A stretch of 63,800 nt of DNA, taken from contig QCII01000010.1 in the NCBI GenBank assembly GCA_003216775.1, positions 1-63,800 on the forward strand, given 5' to 3'. Within the stretch, counting starts at the first letter, position 1. Each line of letters opens with the position of its first letter. A program made the translations under genes and the position numbers. The notes under the pieces are model-generated. The model was not told the origin of the DNA. It did no database searches and worked only from the letters and a program-made list of their open reading frames with translations. This document shows positions 10,749-20,754 of this stretch, in pieces. Source of the stretch: Prochlorococcus sp. AG-402-K21 (GTDB lineage Bacteria > Cyanobacteriota > Cyanobacteriia > PCC-6307 > Cyanobiaceae).

Positions 10749-11756
10749 TTAACCCCATTTAATTAGGGCCGCACCCCAACTTAACCCAGCACCAAAACCA
10801 CTTGTGGCAATAATATCATTTTTTTTAATACTACTATTTCTAATAGCCTCATCCATCATTAGAGGAATTGTTGCTGCTGAAGTATTGCCATATTTTTCTA
10901 AATTACTGAGAATTTTTTCTCTAGGAATTTTTAATCTATCTCCGACGGAATCTAATATCCTTTGATTAGCTTGATGCAATAAAAGCCAATCAACTTTCTC
11001 AGAACTATAGTTTGTTTTTTTTAAAAGCTTATCAAGAATTATTGGAACTTCTCTTACTGCAAATTTATAAACTTCCTGGCCATTCATCTGAATTGGAGAA
11101 AAACCTCCAGTTAAAAAATCTATGTTATCAATTATTAAATCCTTATTATTATTTGATGGAAGGTTAAGAAAAGAACCTCTTTCACCATCAGTTCTCATAT
11201 CAAAACCAATGAGATTATCAAAATCATTTGTAGCTTCAATTGCCAAGGCACCAGCACCATCTCCAAAAAGAATACAACTTCTTCTATCATTCCAATCAAT
11301 ATAACTTGATAGTTGATCTGCTCCTATAACAACAGCTCGTTGAAAATTACCTCCTTTTAAAAATTGTGAGGCTGTTATTAAAGCGAATAAAAAACCACTA
11401 CATGCTGCAGTCAAATCAAAAGCTACCGCATTGCATGCTCCCAATTTTGATTGAATAGCTGGCGCCGAACCAAATAAATCATGAGGAGTAGAAGTCGCTA
11501 AGATAATTAAATCAATGGTTTTAATATCCCAATTAGCCATTTCAATTGCAGTAAGTGCGGCCTTATAACCCATATCAGTGACATTATCTCCTGAGCTAGA
11601 AATTCTTCTTTCAGAAATGCCAGTTCTTGATTTTATCCATTCATCACTCGTATCTACCTTTTGACTAATTTCTTGATTAGTTAGTATTTGGTCGGGCACA
11701 TAACTTCCACTTCCTTTAAATGAGACTCCAATTTGGTTAAATTTTGTTTCTTCCAA
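10749..11756 (-). CDS. fabH: 3-oxoacyl-ACP synthase III (FabH)
   Basis: 335 residues, thiolase-fold condensing enzyme that starts fatty-acid chains from acetyl-CoA and malonyl-ACP. The catalytic triad is visible: Cys119 in LTAACSGFLFAL, His261 in LLHQANQRI and Asn291 in EKYGNTSAATIP. The C-terminal GFGAGLSWGAALI glycine loop is intact. It lies 60 nt downstream of plsX and 18 nt upstream of fabD, as in many bacterial plsX-fabH-fabD operons. Low-level regulation with rpaB upstream is possible but not shown. Confidence 0.96.
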   Translation of the reverse strand: MEETKFNQIGVSFKGSGSYVPDQILTNQEISQKVDTSDEWIKSRTGISERRISSSGDNVTDMGYKAALTAIEMANWDIKTIDLIILATSTPHDLFGSAPAIQSKLGACNAVAFDLTAACSGFLFALITASQFLKGGNFQRAVVIGADQLSSYIDWNDRRSCILFGDGAGALAIEATNDFDNLIGFDMRTDGERGSFLNLPSNNNKDLIIDNIDFLTGGFSPIQMNGQEVYKFAVREVPIILDKLLKKTNYSSEKVDWLLLHQANQRILDSVGDRLKIPREKILSNLEKYGNTSAATIPLMMDEAIRNSSIKKNDIIATSGFGAGLSWGAALIKWG

Positions 11757-11816
11757 AAGAATTTTTAGTTACTTATATAAGTCAAACATAAATTTGACGC
11801 AATATGTTTTAGGAAT

Positions 11817-13226
11817 TTAAAACTTAAGCTTTTGAAGTTGATTTAAATTTTCCATCACGTTATGACTGACTGCCGAATGAGCTAAGCGAAGAGCGCTAAC
11901 AACTGATAAAGACTTACTGCTACCATGGCCAATCACGCAAATACCGTTTACTCCAAGTAATAATGCACCACCATGTTCGGCATGATCTAACCTTTTCTTT
12001 ATTCTTAATAGATTGCTTTTTAAAAAAGCCGAACCAACTTTTCCCCGTCTCCCTCTTGGAAGCTCAGATCTTAAAATATCTAATAAAACACCTCCAACAG
12101 ATTCAAGAAATTTTAATAATATATTGCCGGTAAAACCATCGCAGACAACTACATCAAAATTACCGGATAAAACATCACGACCTTCACAATTACCTCCAAA
12201 ATTGAAACTTTTTTCGTTAGATAGTAGTTCAAATGTTTTAAGAGATAAATCATTACCTTTGCATTCCTCTTCGCCAATATTTAAGAGGCCAATTCTTGGT
12301 TTTTTTACTTGCAAGACATCTTTTGCATAAATATTACCAAGCAGAGCAAACTGGTGAAGATAAGAGGGTTTACAATCAGTATTTGCACCAACATCTAAAA
12401 CAAGCACTGGGCGAGTTTGATCCCTTGTAGGGAATAATGCGCCTATAGCGGGTCTATCAATCCCTTTCAATCTGCCAATTCTAAATATGGCAGAAGCCAT
12501 CATTGCTCCTGAATTACCTGCTGAGTACACAGCTTGTGCTTCATTATTTCTTACTAGATTCATTGCAACATTTATACTTGCATTTTTCCTTTTTCTGACT
12601 GCAGTAGCCTCCTCATTCATTCCTATAGGATCTTCACTATCAACTAATTCAAGACGGTTATTTTCTATTTCTTTTTCAAGTGATTCTACTAAACCAATTT
12701 TTTTTGCTGCATTTTTTACTTTTTCAATTTTGCCAACAAACTTTATATTTATCGGAAATCTGCTTATCGCTTCAAGGCAACCCTCTAGTATTGGCCCAGG
12801 AGCATAATCCCCACCCATACCATCGACTGCGATCCATACTCTATTAGATTGTGAGTCCTCTTCCTTTACTAACAAATTATCATTGTTTTGTAATCTTTTT
12901 AAAGGGTCAAAAACTAAAGGCTGTAATGTATTTTTAGCCAATGAACTAGCATTTGAAACTACACTGCTAGCAGTGTTCACAACAGATTCAGCGCTTGAAA
13001 CTACATTACCCGCTACATTACCTGCAACATTACTAGCAACATTACTAGCTGTGCTTACGACAGATCCAGCACCAGAAACGACATTGCCCGCCACGTTACT
13101 GGCTGTTACTGCAGAGCTAGCTGCGGTATCAACTATTGACGTTACTGCTGAGTTTCTTTTATACCAAATAACTAATCTTCTAATAGCTCTGGACTTATTA
13201 ATTTTATGAATCGTTTCTTTTCCCAT
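11817..13226 (-). CDS. plsX: Phosphate acyltransferase PlsX with repetitive N-terminal extension
   Basis: 469 residues, against about 330-350 for usual PlsX. The PlsX core begins near residue 129 (VWIAVDGMGGDYAPGPILEG) and runs to the end, with YSAGNSGAMMASA and LDVGANTDCKP motifs. The core converts acyl-ACP to acyl-phosphate at the membrane surface. Residues 1-26 are basic (KSRAIRRLVIWYKRN), and 27-98 are a low-complexity Ala/Val/Ser/Asn/Gly tract with repeated SNVAGNV and SVVSTAS units. The ATG at 13226 directly abuts the rpaB stop, and no good start exists near the core, so the extension is probably translated. It may bind membrane (inference). Confidence 0.93.
   Translation of the reverse strand: MGKETIHKINKSRAIRRLVIWYKRNSAVTSIVDTAASSAVTASNVAGNVVSGAGSVVSTASNVASNVAGNVAGNVVSSAESVVNTASSVVSNASSLAKNTLQPLVFDPLKRLQNNDNLLVKEEDSQSNRVWIAVDGMGGDYAPGPILEGCLEAISRFPINIKFVGKIEKVKNAAKKIGLVESLEKEIENNRLELVDSEDPIGMNEEATAVRKRKNASINVAMNLVRNNEAQAVYSAGNSGAMMASAIFRIGRLKGIDRPAIGALFPTRDQTRPVLVLDVGANTDCKPSYLHQFALLGNIYAKDVLQVKKPRIGLLNIGEEECKGNDLSLKTFELLSNEKSFNFGGNCEGRDVLSGNFDVVVCDGFTGNILLKFLESVGGVLLDILRSELPRGRRGKVGSAFLKSNLLRIKKRLDHAEHGGALLLGVNGICVIGHGSSKSLSVVSALRLAHSAVSHNVMENLNQLQKLKF
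12933..13148 (-). repeat. Imperfect tandem coding repeat in plsX (residues 27-98)
   Basis: About 72 residues built from short related blocks: TASNVAGNVVS, GAGSVVSTASN, VASNVAGNVAG, NVVSSAESVVN and TASSVVSNASS. The blocks fit an 11-residue register, the period of membrane-lying helices in apolipoprotein-like and synuclein-like proteins. At the DNA level the tract contains repeated ACATTACTAGC-like units, so slippage and strain-to-strain length change are expected. Confidence 0.8.
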
Positions 13227-13973
13227 TTATTTACCATCAAAAGGTGTAATATCTACAATACGCTGAAAAAGATATCCTGTACCTCTTGCTGTTAATATCA
13301 ATTCAGGATTAGCTGGATCAGCTTCCAGTTTAGATCTTAATCTAGATATGTGAACATCCACTACTCTTGTATCTACATGTCTCTCGGGTGTATATCCCCA
13401 AACTTCTTTTAAAATCTCTCCTCTACTAAATGGCTCTCCTGAGCGACTTACCAAAAGCTCTAAGAGACTAAATTCCATACCAGTTAATCTAATCCTCTCA
13501 TCGCTTTTAAAAACTTGTCTTCGATTTGTATCAATTTTTATATCAGTAACCAAAATCAATCCTGAATTAGGCATTCCAGGAATTTGTTCTTTATCAATCC
13601 TTCTCAAAACACACCTAATTCTAGCTTCCAATTCCTTAGGGCTGAATGGTTTTACTACATAATCATCAGCACCCAATTCTAAGCCTGTTATCCTGTCTGC
13701 AACATCACCTAATGCCGTTAACATTACAATTGGAACATCAGAATCTTTCCTTAATTCTTGACATACACCATAACCGTCTAATTTTGGCATCATTACATCA
13801 AGAACTACTAAATCAGGCTCGTAATCTTTAAATAACTTTAGTGCTTCTTTTCCATCACTTGCAGTTACAACTTTGTAGCCAATCATGGAGAGACGTGTCT
13901 CCAGAATTCTTCTAATGCTTGCCTCGTCATCTGCGACTAGGATTGTTTCTTTAGTTTGACTAGATAGAGCCAT
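13227..13973 (-). CDS. rpaB: OmpR-family response regulator RpaB
   Basis: 248 residues: receiver domain (1-120) with phospho-acceptor Asp59 in LVVLDVMMPKLDG and acidic pocket ADDEAS, then an OmpR-type winged helix (about 140-240) ending HVDTRVVDVHISRLRSKLE and RGTGYLF. The match to cyanobacterial RpaB (Ycf27) is strong. RpaB binds HLR1 elements and controls high-light, photosystem and hli genes under the kinase NblS. It is the first gene of the rpaB-plsX-fabH-fabD-plsC series and is divergent from radA. Together with RpaA in the same window, both members of the paired circuit are present. Confidence 0.93.
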   Translation of the reverse strand: MALSSQTKETILVADDEASIRRILETRLSMIGYKVVTASDGKEALKLFKDYEPDLVVLDVMMPKLDGYGVCQELRKDSDVPIVMLTALGDVADRITGLELGADDYVVKPFSPKELEARIRCVLRRIDKEQIPGMPNSGLILVTDIKIDTNRRQVFKSDERIRLTGMEFSLLELLVSRSGEPFSRGEILKEVWGYTPERHVDTRVVDVHISRLRSKLEADPANPELILTARGTGYLFQRIVDITPFDGK

Positions 13974-14080
13974 TTGTTTCTATTAGCTAATCAGTAAGAG
14001 AATTTATTATTATCCTAATCTAACTTGTAGAGGGGCAATATCCCAAACATTCTAGTTCCATCACTTCATCAAGAAACTAA

Positions 14081-15430
14081 ATGTCTAGCAAATTGTCAAC
14101 TTTTATTTGTCAGAATTGTGGATCTGAAACTTCCCAATACTTTGGAAGATGTCTTAATTGCAATTCATGGAATACGATTGTTGAAGAAATTAAAAGCAAG
14201 AGAGATAAATATCAAGAAATAAAAAATAGTAAAAAATCTATACCTTTCAATGAGATTTCATCTAAAGAAATATCTAGGTTTACAAGTGGTTTTAAGGAAT
14301 TTAACCGTGTTCTTGGAGGGGGGATTGTTCCTGGATCTGTAATTTTGCTTGGAGGAGAGCCTGGAATAGGTAAAAGCACAATAGTTCTTCAATCAGCAGG
14401 AAAAATTTCTCTCAATGAAAAGGTTTTATACGTTACTGCTGAAGAATCTTTAGAACAAGTAAAAATCAGATGGGAAAGGTTAAATCAAAACAGTATTGAT
14501 TTAAAAATTTTTGCAGAAACTAATTTTGCTCTAATAATTGAAGAAATCAAGCGTGAAAATCCAAGCTTAGCAATAATTGATAGTATTCAAGCAATCCATA
14601 ATCATGAGATGGAAAGTTCACCAGGATCAGTTTCTCAAGTTAGAGCATGCTCATCCGAATTGCAAAATGTCGCTAAAGACAAAAATATTGCACTTTTAAT
14701 TATTGGTCATGTTACTAAGGACGGAGCCCTAGCGGGTCCAAAAACTCTAGAGCATTTAGTTGATGTAGTCCTTAACTTCGAAGGAGATAATATTTCTTCA
14801 CATAGATTACTAAGAAGTATAAAGAATAGATTTGGATCGACATTTGAAATCGGAATTTTTGAAATGCTCGAAGAAGGTTTACGTGAGATAAAAAACCCAA
14901 GCTCAATCTTTACAAGCAAAGAAAACATTTCAGGTGTAACAACTACTATCACTAATGAAGGCAGCAGACCGTTCGCAGTAGATATACAAGCGCTTGTAAA
15001 TAAAACTTTCTATAGTAATTCCAGACGAACTACAACTGGAATTAGCATTAACAGATTACATCAAATTCTAGCTGTTATTGAAAAACATTTAGGAATTAAA
15101 TTATCTGAATTTGATTGTTACGTAGCTACTGGTGGCGGTTTTGAGATAAATGATCCTTCATCTGACTTAGGTGTAGCAATATCAATTTTATCAAGTTTAA
15201 AAAATATTCCTCCCTTAGCTAGTAGCTCATTCATCGGAGAATTAGGATTGAGCGGTCAAGTAAGAAAATCGAAAAATCTTAGAACAAAGATAGAAGAGGC
15301 AGCAAGATTAGGGATCAAAAATATTGTGGTACCAAAATTAGAAGAGGATCTAAATAATTTGAAAAATTCAATCAATATAAAAGAAGTTGCTAATATTAAA
15401 GAAGCATTTTATTTTTCTATATCACAGTAA
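14081..15430 (+). CDS. radA: DNA repair protein RadA/Sms
   Basis: 449 residues in the standard order. An N-terminal zinc finger has Cys10, 13, 24 and 27. A RecA-like ATPase has Walker A GGEPGIGKST (91-100) and the RadA motif KNRFGST near 247, and a C-terminal Lon-protease-like domain follows (ATGGGFEINDPSSDL). RadA drives branch migration of recombination intermediates. The gene is divergent from rpaB (107-nt spacer) and converges on ycf3. Confidence 0.95.
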   Translation: MSSKLSTFICQNCGSETSQYFGRCLNCNSWNTIVEEIKSKRDKYQEIKNSKKSIPFNEISSKEISRFTSGFKEFNRVLGGGIVPGSVILLGGEPGIGKSTIVLQSAGKISLNEKVLYVTAEESLEQVKIRWERLNQNSIDLKIFAETNFALIIEEIKRENPSLAIIDSIQAIHNHEMESSPGSVSQVRACSSELQNVAKDKNIALLIIGHVTKDGALAGPKTLEHLVDVVLNFEGDNISSHRLLRSIKNRFGSTFEIGIFEMLEEGLREIKNPSSIFTSKENISGVTTTITNEGSRPFAVDIQALVNKTFYSNSRRTTTGISINRLHQILAVIEKHLGIKLSEFDCYVATGGGFEINDPSSDLGVAISILSSLKNIPPLASSSFIGELGLSGQVRKSKNLRTKIEEAARLGIKNIVVPKLEEDLNNLKNSINIKEVANIKEAFYFSISQ

Positions 15431-15437
15431 AAAAATA

Positions 15438-15959
15438 TTAGAGGTACATATCAATTGAACTTCTTCCTGAGTTTTTCAGCCAATTCTCAATATCAAGATA
15501 TCCTCCAGGATATAATCTCACTGCTTTAGACCAAACTTCTGCAGCTTTATCAAACCAAATATCTCTCTGATCTAGATCACCATTTTGTTCTGCATATCTT
15601 CCCCTTTTTTCATAAATTAATCCAATATTTTTTAAACATGATGGTTGTTTAGGATTTTCGGCTAATGCTTTTTCATAAGTTTCAATAGACAAATCCTCTT
15701 CACCATTACTCATATATATAATGGCCATATTTTTTAAAGTCTCACCCCTATCAATTTTATTTTCTTCAAGCATTAAACTCTCTTTGTAGTACTCTAAAGC
15801 TTCCGAATAATCTCCATTATTTTGAGCAGCTAGGCCATCTCTGTAGTAGATATAAGCTTTTTTTTCCTTATCTGCAATCGGCATAATTTTTACAATTGAT
15901 TCAGCAATCACGGTAAAAGCTTTATCAATAAAATTGTCTCTGTTTTGATTACTAGGCAC
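15438..15959 (-). CDS. ycf3: Photosystem I assembly protein Ycf3
   Basis: 173 residues, almost entirely TPR helices. Three repeats are visible at about 38-71 ([20 protein letters not shown]), 75-108 and 122-160. The start [20 protein letters not shown] and the ending [16 protein letters not shown] are diagnostic. Ycf3 is a thylakoid-associated chaperone that holds PsaA/PsaB during photosystem I assembly. It is divergent from the copper ATPase gene, with 120 nt between the starts. Confidence 0.95.
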   Translation of the reverse strand: MPSNQNRDNFIDKAFTVIAESIVKIMPIADKEKKAYIYYRDGLAAQNNGDYSEALEYYKESLMLEENKIDRGETLKNMAIIYMSNGEEDLSIETYEKALAENPKQPSCLKNIGLIYEKRGRYAEQNGDLDQRDIWFDKAAEVWSKAVRLYPGGYLDIENWLKNSGRSSIDMYL

Positions 15960-16079
15960 TTCTTTAGATTCAACAAAGTTAATATAGTAATTTAAAAAAT
16001 AACTATTTAAAAAGTCTATAACATTTATTATTATAGTAAAAAATGAAGCTAATCATTAATTTGCTTCTATCGTATAAAT

Positions 16080-18374
16080 ATGGAGAGTATTCAATTAAGC
16101 ATTACAGGCATGAAATGTGGAGGTTGCGTTAGTACTGTTGAAAAAATATTGAATAATTCTGATGGTATAGAGAATGTTTCTGTGAACCTACTCACTGAAA
16201 GTGCATATTTTGAAATCAACAAGAAAAACATAGAAATAGAGAGGATTCTCGAAAACCTAAATGAAAATGGTTTTCCATCAAAAATTTACATAAATGATTT
16301 CTCAAAAAAAATTAATAAAGCGGAATTAGAAAAAAAAAAGAAATGGAATAATCAATGGCAAAAACTAACTTTTGCACTATTGCTTTTACTATTTTCAGGT
16401 TTAGGTCACCTTGCAGAAGGAAGATATATAAATTTTCCAATATTAGGTAACATATTTTTTCACGCCTCATTAGCTACATTAGCTTTACTATTTCCTGGAA
16501 GAGGAATAATTATTAATGGATTTCATGCATTTATAAAGAACCGCCCGGATATGGATTCTTTAGTAGCCTTGGGAGTAACTAGCGCATACCTAACAAGTAT
16601 TCTATCTTTAATATTTCCTTCTACTGGTTTCCCCTGTTTTTTTAATGAGCCAGTTATGCTACTTGGTTTTATACTAGTTGGGCGTTTCCTAGAAGAAAGA
16701 GCTAGATATCAAACTTCTTCTTCAATTGGTGAGTTATTAGAACTTCAACCAGAAATAGCAAATATCTACACAGAAGATAATCAAATAAAATCAATTAGAG
16801 TAAACGCCTTACAACCTAATCAAGAGATTCAAGTTTTAGCAGGTGACAGAGTACCTGCTGACTGCATTGTTACGCAAGGTAATTCATATATTGATGTTTC
16901 ACACATTACTGGAGAATCAAAACCTATTGAAGTAAAAGAAGGCGAAACTTTATCCAGTGGATCTTTAAATCTTAATTCAACTCTTAGACTAAAAGTACAA
17001 AAAGTCGGGGGAGATTCTTCTCTAGCAAAACTAGTAAGTCTTATTGAGTCTGTAAACGCTAATAAACCTCCCATACAAAGAATTGCTGATAAAATTGCAG
17101 GAAAATTTACTTATTTTGTACTGATATTTGCTACTTCAATTTTCTTTTTTTGGTGGAAGGGAGCAAAACAAATTTGGCCTGATTTATTAATTCATAATCA
17201 TCAATTAATAACGAACACAAGTCATACACTTCATAGCTCACTTGGTAGCAATGCTGAAAATTTCCTGAGTTTAGCAATTCAATTATCAATTGCTGTTTTA
17301 GTAATAGCTTGTCCTTGTGCACTAGGTTTGGCTACACCGACAGTAATTACAGTCGCATCTGGAAAAGCTTCAAAAAAAGGGGTTTTATTCAAGGGAGGTG
17401 ACAAAATAGAGATGGCATCAAAAATTAATCATATTATTTTTGATAAGACAGGAACTTTAACGAAAGGAGAACCTTTCATTGTTGACTACAGTAATACTAA
17501 TGATCATCTATTCTTATTAAAAGTAGCTGCAAGCTTAGAAAAGGAAAGCAGACATCCAATTGCAAATGCATTAGTTAAAGAGGCCGAAAAACAAAAATTA
17601 AGTTTATTGCCAATAAAAAAAATTTTCACAGAATCAGGTAGAGGTATTTCTGGAGAACTTGGTTCAATTGATGGTCTCATCAATATTGGAAATGTTGAAT
17701 GGCTAATTAACGAAGGAATAATAATTGATAGAAGTGCAAAAAAAGCCATTGAAAACGAAGAGACACAAACTAATACAATCATTGGTGTGAGTATAAAAGA
17801 TAAGTTATTGGGCTTTATTTTGTTAGGAGATTTACTTAGGGAGGATTCAATTAAAACGGTTAAAAATTTGAGACAAAACAAGTTTAAAATAAGTATTTTA
17901 AGTGGAGATAGAAAACAAACAGTTTTAGGTTTAGCCCAAAAAATTGGTTGCAAAGAAACGGAAGTAAAATGGGATCTTCTTCCTCAAATGAAACTTAAGA
18001 CTATAGAAAATTTAAAAATTAATAATAAAGTGGCTATGGTTGGGGATGGAATTAATGATGTCCCAGCTTTAGCATCCTCAGACTTAGGAATTGCCGTAGG
18101 ATCAGGGACTCAAATAGCAAAAGCAAATGCAGATGTTGTATTGATGGGAGATCAATTAGATGGATTACCCTATGCATTAAATCTTGCAAAAAAAACCATA
18201 AGAAAAATCAAGCAAAATCTTATATGGGCTTTTGGTTACAACTTATTAGCTATACCATTAGCCGCTGGAATTTTATTCCCTAAATACGGAATTCTTCTTA
18301 CTCCCTCAATTGCAGCATTATTAATGGCTACAAGCTCTATTACTGTTGTCATTAATGCTTTATTATTAGATTAA
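16080..18374 (+). CDS. Heavy-metal (Cu+-type) P1B-ATPase
   Basis: 764 residues. The N-terminal HMA domain has Cys13 and Cys16 in GMKCGGC. Eight transmembrane helices follow, with the CPC metal site in VIACPCALGLATP near residue 410. The phosphorylation motif DKTGTLTKGE lies near 454, the HP motif is in ESRHPIAN, and the hinge is GDGINDVPAL. CPC plus a CxxC HMA suggests Cu+ transport, like cyanobacterial CtaA or PacS, feeding plastocyanin and cytochrome oxidase. Which of these two it is cannot be told from sequence alone. tmk starts at the base after its stop codon. Confidence 0.92.
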   Translation: MESIQLSITGMKCGGCVSTVEKILNNSDGIENVSVNLLTESAYFEINKKNIEIERILENLNENGFPSKIYINDFSKKINKAELEKKKKWNNQWQKLTFALLLLLFSGLGHLAEGRYINFPILGNIFFHASLATLALLFPGRGIIINGFHAFIKNRPDMDSLVALGVTSAYLTSILSLIFPSTGFPCFFNEPVMLLGFILVGRFLEERARYQTSSSIGELLELQPEIANIYTEDNQIKSIRVNALQPNQEIQVLAGDRVPADCIVTQGNSYIDVSHITGESKPIEVKEGETLSSGSLNLNSTLRLKVQKVGGDSSLAKLVSLIESVNANKPPIQRIADKIAGKFTYFVLIFATSIFFFWWKGAKQIWPDLLIHNHQLITNTSHTLHSSLGSNAENFLSLAIQLSIAVLVIACPCALGLATPTVITVASGKASKKGVLFKGGDKIEMASKINHIIFDKTGTLTKGEPFIVDYSNTNDHLFLLKVAASLEKESRHPIANALVKEAEKQKLSLLPIKKIFTESGRGISGELGSIDGLINIGNVEWLINEGIIIDRSAKKAIENEETQTNTIIGVSIKDKLLGFILLGDLLREDSIKTVKNLRQNKFKISILSGDRKQTVLGLAQKIGCKETEVKWDLLPQMKLKTIENLKINNKVAMVGDGINDVPALASSDLGIAVGSGTQIAKANADVVLMGDQLDGLPYALNLAKKTIRKIKQNLIWAFGYNLLAIPLAAGILFPKYGILLTPSIAALLMATSSITVVINALLLD

Positions 18375-19016
18375 ATGAAAGGAAGGTTTATTGTTATTGA
18401 AGGGATTGATGGATGTGGTAAAACCACCCAAATAGAGGAACTATCTAAATGGCTCCCTAACAGTGGTCTAATAAATAAAAATTCCAAATTAATTACAACT
18501 AGAGAGCCTGGAGGCAGCTTACTAGGCAAAAAACTAAGAGAACTGATTCTTGATAACAATATATACAACAAGCCCTCATCTCTTGCTGAATTATTGCTTT
18601 ATTCAGCTGATAGAGCTGAGCACGTTTCAAAAATTATTTCACCTGCTTTAAAAAACAATGACTGGGTAATTAGTGACAGGTTTTCAGATTCTACTTTAGC
18701 TTATCAAGGCTATGGAAGAAACATAAATTTAGAGACAATTAAAAATATTGAGTCTATTGTGTGTCAAGGAGAATCTCCTGACCTTACTTTCTTTTTGGAA
18801 ATTTCTCCGGAAGAAAGTATCTTGCGCAGAAAAAATGAAATTCCTGACAGAATAGAATCAGAAGGTATTAGATTTTTAGAACAAGTAAATAAAGGATTCA
18901 AACTAATTGCCAAGCAAAAAAACTGGAAAGTAATCTCTGCGTCACAAAATATTAAAACTATTTCTAATCAAATTAAAGAGACATTATTAAATACTTTTTC
19001 TAATAAAAATGATTGA
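18375..19016 (+). CDS. tmk: Thymidylate kinase
   Basis: 213 residues. The P-loop is [11 protein letters not shown] (residues 8-18), the DR(Y/F/H) motif is [16 protein letters not shown] near 97, and TREPGG is near 43. It phosphorylates dTMP to dTDP. The start immediately follows the ATPase stop codon, and the 3' end overlaps holB by 8 nt, so ATPase-tmk-holB is probably one operon. tmk-holB is a common bacterial pair linking dTTP supply and replication. Confidence 0.95.
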   Translation: MKGRFIVIEGIDGCGKTTQIEELSKWLPNSGLINKNSKLITTREPGGSLLGKKLRELILDNNIYNKPSSLAELLLYSADRAEHVSKIISPALKNNDWVISDRFSDSTLAYQGYGRNINLETIKNIESIVCQGESPDLTFFLEISPEESILRRKNEIPDRIESEGIRFLEQVNKGFKLIAKQKNWKVISASQNIKTISNQIKETLLNTFSNKND

Positions 19017-19968
19017 TATTAAAAACAATTTTTTATTAAATAAAGAAGTTTATATATTACTTAAAAGCATAATTAAAAACAAAATATTTGCTAATGGTTA
19101 TATATTTTATGGTGCAGAAGGATTAGGCAAAAAACAAACAGCTCTTCATTTTATACAAGAGATTTTCAAACAATTTAACCAAAGCGAAAATATTGAAGAG
19201 AGAATAACTAATAATAACCATCCTGATTTCCTGATTATCGAACCAAGATCTCTTTTGGAAGTAAAAAGTTCAAAAAGTTCTGATATTGAAAAAACAAAAA
19301 AAAGTGGGTCTGAGATAATTAAGATTTCTCAAATACGTGATATTAAAAATTTTCTTGGTCAAAAAGCAATAAACTCAGAAAAAAAAATTGTTTTAATTCT
19401 TGATGCTCACCTCCTAAATGAAGCAGCCTCAAATTGCCTTTTAAAAACCCTAGAAGAACCTAGTAATGGCATTTTTATTTTATTAACATCAAAATTAAAT
19501 CTTCTTTTAAGTACAATCATATCAAGATGTCAAATAATCAGGTTTAGATCTTTATCGAGTAAACAAATAAAATCTACTTTTAAAGATTCTTTAGATCCCT
19601 CTAAATTTATTATCAATAAAAAATTAATATTAGACGATCTAGTAAGCTCTGCGAACGGATCTCCAGCTCAGTTCTTGAATAATATTGAAATTTGGAATGA
19701 ACTATCTGATGAAATTAAAAGTAAATTAGATTCACCAATAAAAGATAGTCTTGAAATATTAGAGATAGCTAAATTAATATATGAACAATTAGAAATTTAT
19801 CAACAGATTTGCTTGGTCAATTTTATTCAAATTATTTGGTGGAGAAATACAAAAAATATAGATTTAATAAAAAAACTTGAAAATTTAAAAACTTACTTAA
19901 GAAAAAATATCCAGCCAAGATTGGCATGGGAAATTACTTTTTTAAAAATTGCCATGGAAGATATATGA
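19009..19968 (+). CDS. holB: DNA polymerase III delta' subunit (HolB)
   Basis: 319 residues of clamp-loader type. A modified P-loop [13 protein letters not shown] (about 35-47) and [20 protein letters not shown] (sensor 1 region) followed by ISRCQIIRF are typical of HolB/DnaX relatives. There is a Lys/Ser-rich insertion ([14 protein letters not shown]) before the second half. HolB is part of the loader that places the sliding clamp on DNA. It overlaps tmk by 8 nt. It converges on rpaA with a 3-nt gap. Confidence 0.9.
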   Translation: MIDIKNNFLLNKEVYILLKSIIKNKIFANGYIFYGAEGLGKKQTALHFIQEIFKQFNQSENIEERITNNNHPDFLIIEPRSLLEVKSSKSSDIEKTKKSGSEIIKISQIRDIKNFLGQKAINSEKKIVLILDAHLLNEAASNCLLKTLEEPSNGIFILLTSKLNLLLSTIISRCQIIRFRSLSSKQIKSTFKDSLDPSKFIINKKLILDDLVSSANGSPAQFLNNIEIWNELSDEIKSKLDSPIKDSLEILEIAKLIYEQLEIYQQICLVNFIQIIWWRNTKNIDLIKKLENLKTYLRKNIQPRLAWEITFLKIAMEDI

Positions 19969-19971
19969 AAT

Positions 19972-20754
19972 TTAATCTAATACGGAATTTATTAAATCAG
20001 GATTCCTCGCTTGAATAAACTCTTGCCTGGCAGCTTCAACTTGAGAACCAATAGGCAATTCAAGACAATAACCAGCTCCATATACAGTTTTTATATATAT
20101 AGGCTTACGTGGGTCAGGTTCTAACTTTGTACGCAAGTGTCTAATATGAACTCTAATTGTCTCAATATCATCATCAGGTTCATATCCCCATACTTCTTTA
20201 AGGATCAATGCTGGTGATACAGTTTGGCCATGCCTTTGTAAGAGACAATGAAGTAATTCAAATTCAAGATGAGTCAATCTAACAGGAGATTCGAACCAGA
20301 TAGCTTCAAATCTTTCCGGTACAAGAGTAAGAGGTCCATAATTTAGGATTTCTTGCTGGTTACTAGAATTCAGCTGTGCTCTGTTGGTTCTCCTTAATAA
20401 TGCTTTTATTCGTACGTGTAATTCTTCTAAGTCAAATGGTTTAGTAATGTAATCATCAGCTCCAGAATTAAAACCAGTAACTTTATCCTTAAGGCCACCT
20501 AACGCAGTTATCATCAAAATCGGAATATTCGAAGTTCTCTCATCTCTTCTAAGTCTCTGACATAGAGTTAAACCATCAACGCTTGGTAACATTAAATCCA
20601 AAAGTATCAAATCTGGTGAGTATTGAAGAGCTAATGCTTGGCCTTTAATGCCATCTTCAGCTTTTTGGACATCGAAGCCAGAATGTTCTAAATGTCTAGC
20701 GACCAAATCACGCATATCACGATCATCTTCAATTAAAAGGATTGAAATTTTCAT
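19972..20754 (-). CDS. rpaA: OmpR-family response regulator RpaA
   Basis: 260 residues. The receiver has acidic pair ED9-10 and phospho-acceptor Asp53 in [18 protein letters not shown]. The output domain carries [20 protein letters not shown] and [20 protein letters not shown], nearly identical to my memory of RpaA. RpaA is the master output regulator of the cyanobacterial clock, phosphorylated by SasA, and also affects photosystem energy distribution. In Prochlorococcus, which has a reduced KaiBC timer, it remains the expected output. It lies at the edge of the accessory region, with a 403-nt gap upstream. Confidence 0.93.
   Translation of the reverse strand: MKISILLIEDDRDMRDLVARHLEHSGFDVQKAEDGIKGQALALQYSPDLILLDLMLPSVDGLTLCQRLRRDERTSNIPILMITALGGLKDKVTGFNSGADDYITKPFDLEELHVRIKALLRRTNRAQLNSSNQQEILNYGPLTLVPERFEAIWFESPVRLTHLEFELLHCLLQRHGQTVSPALILKEVWGYEPDDDIETIRVHIRHLRTKLEPDPRKPIYIKTVYGAGYCLELPIGSQVEAARQEFIQARNPDLINSVLD

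Noticed and set aside
12013-13209. Long plus-strand ORFs opposite plsX, including a Thr/Leu/Ala-rich one at 12883-13209
   Set aside because: They are antisense shadows of the plsX core and its repetitive extension; their repetitive composition mirrors the plsX repeat and there is no ribosome-binding site.
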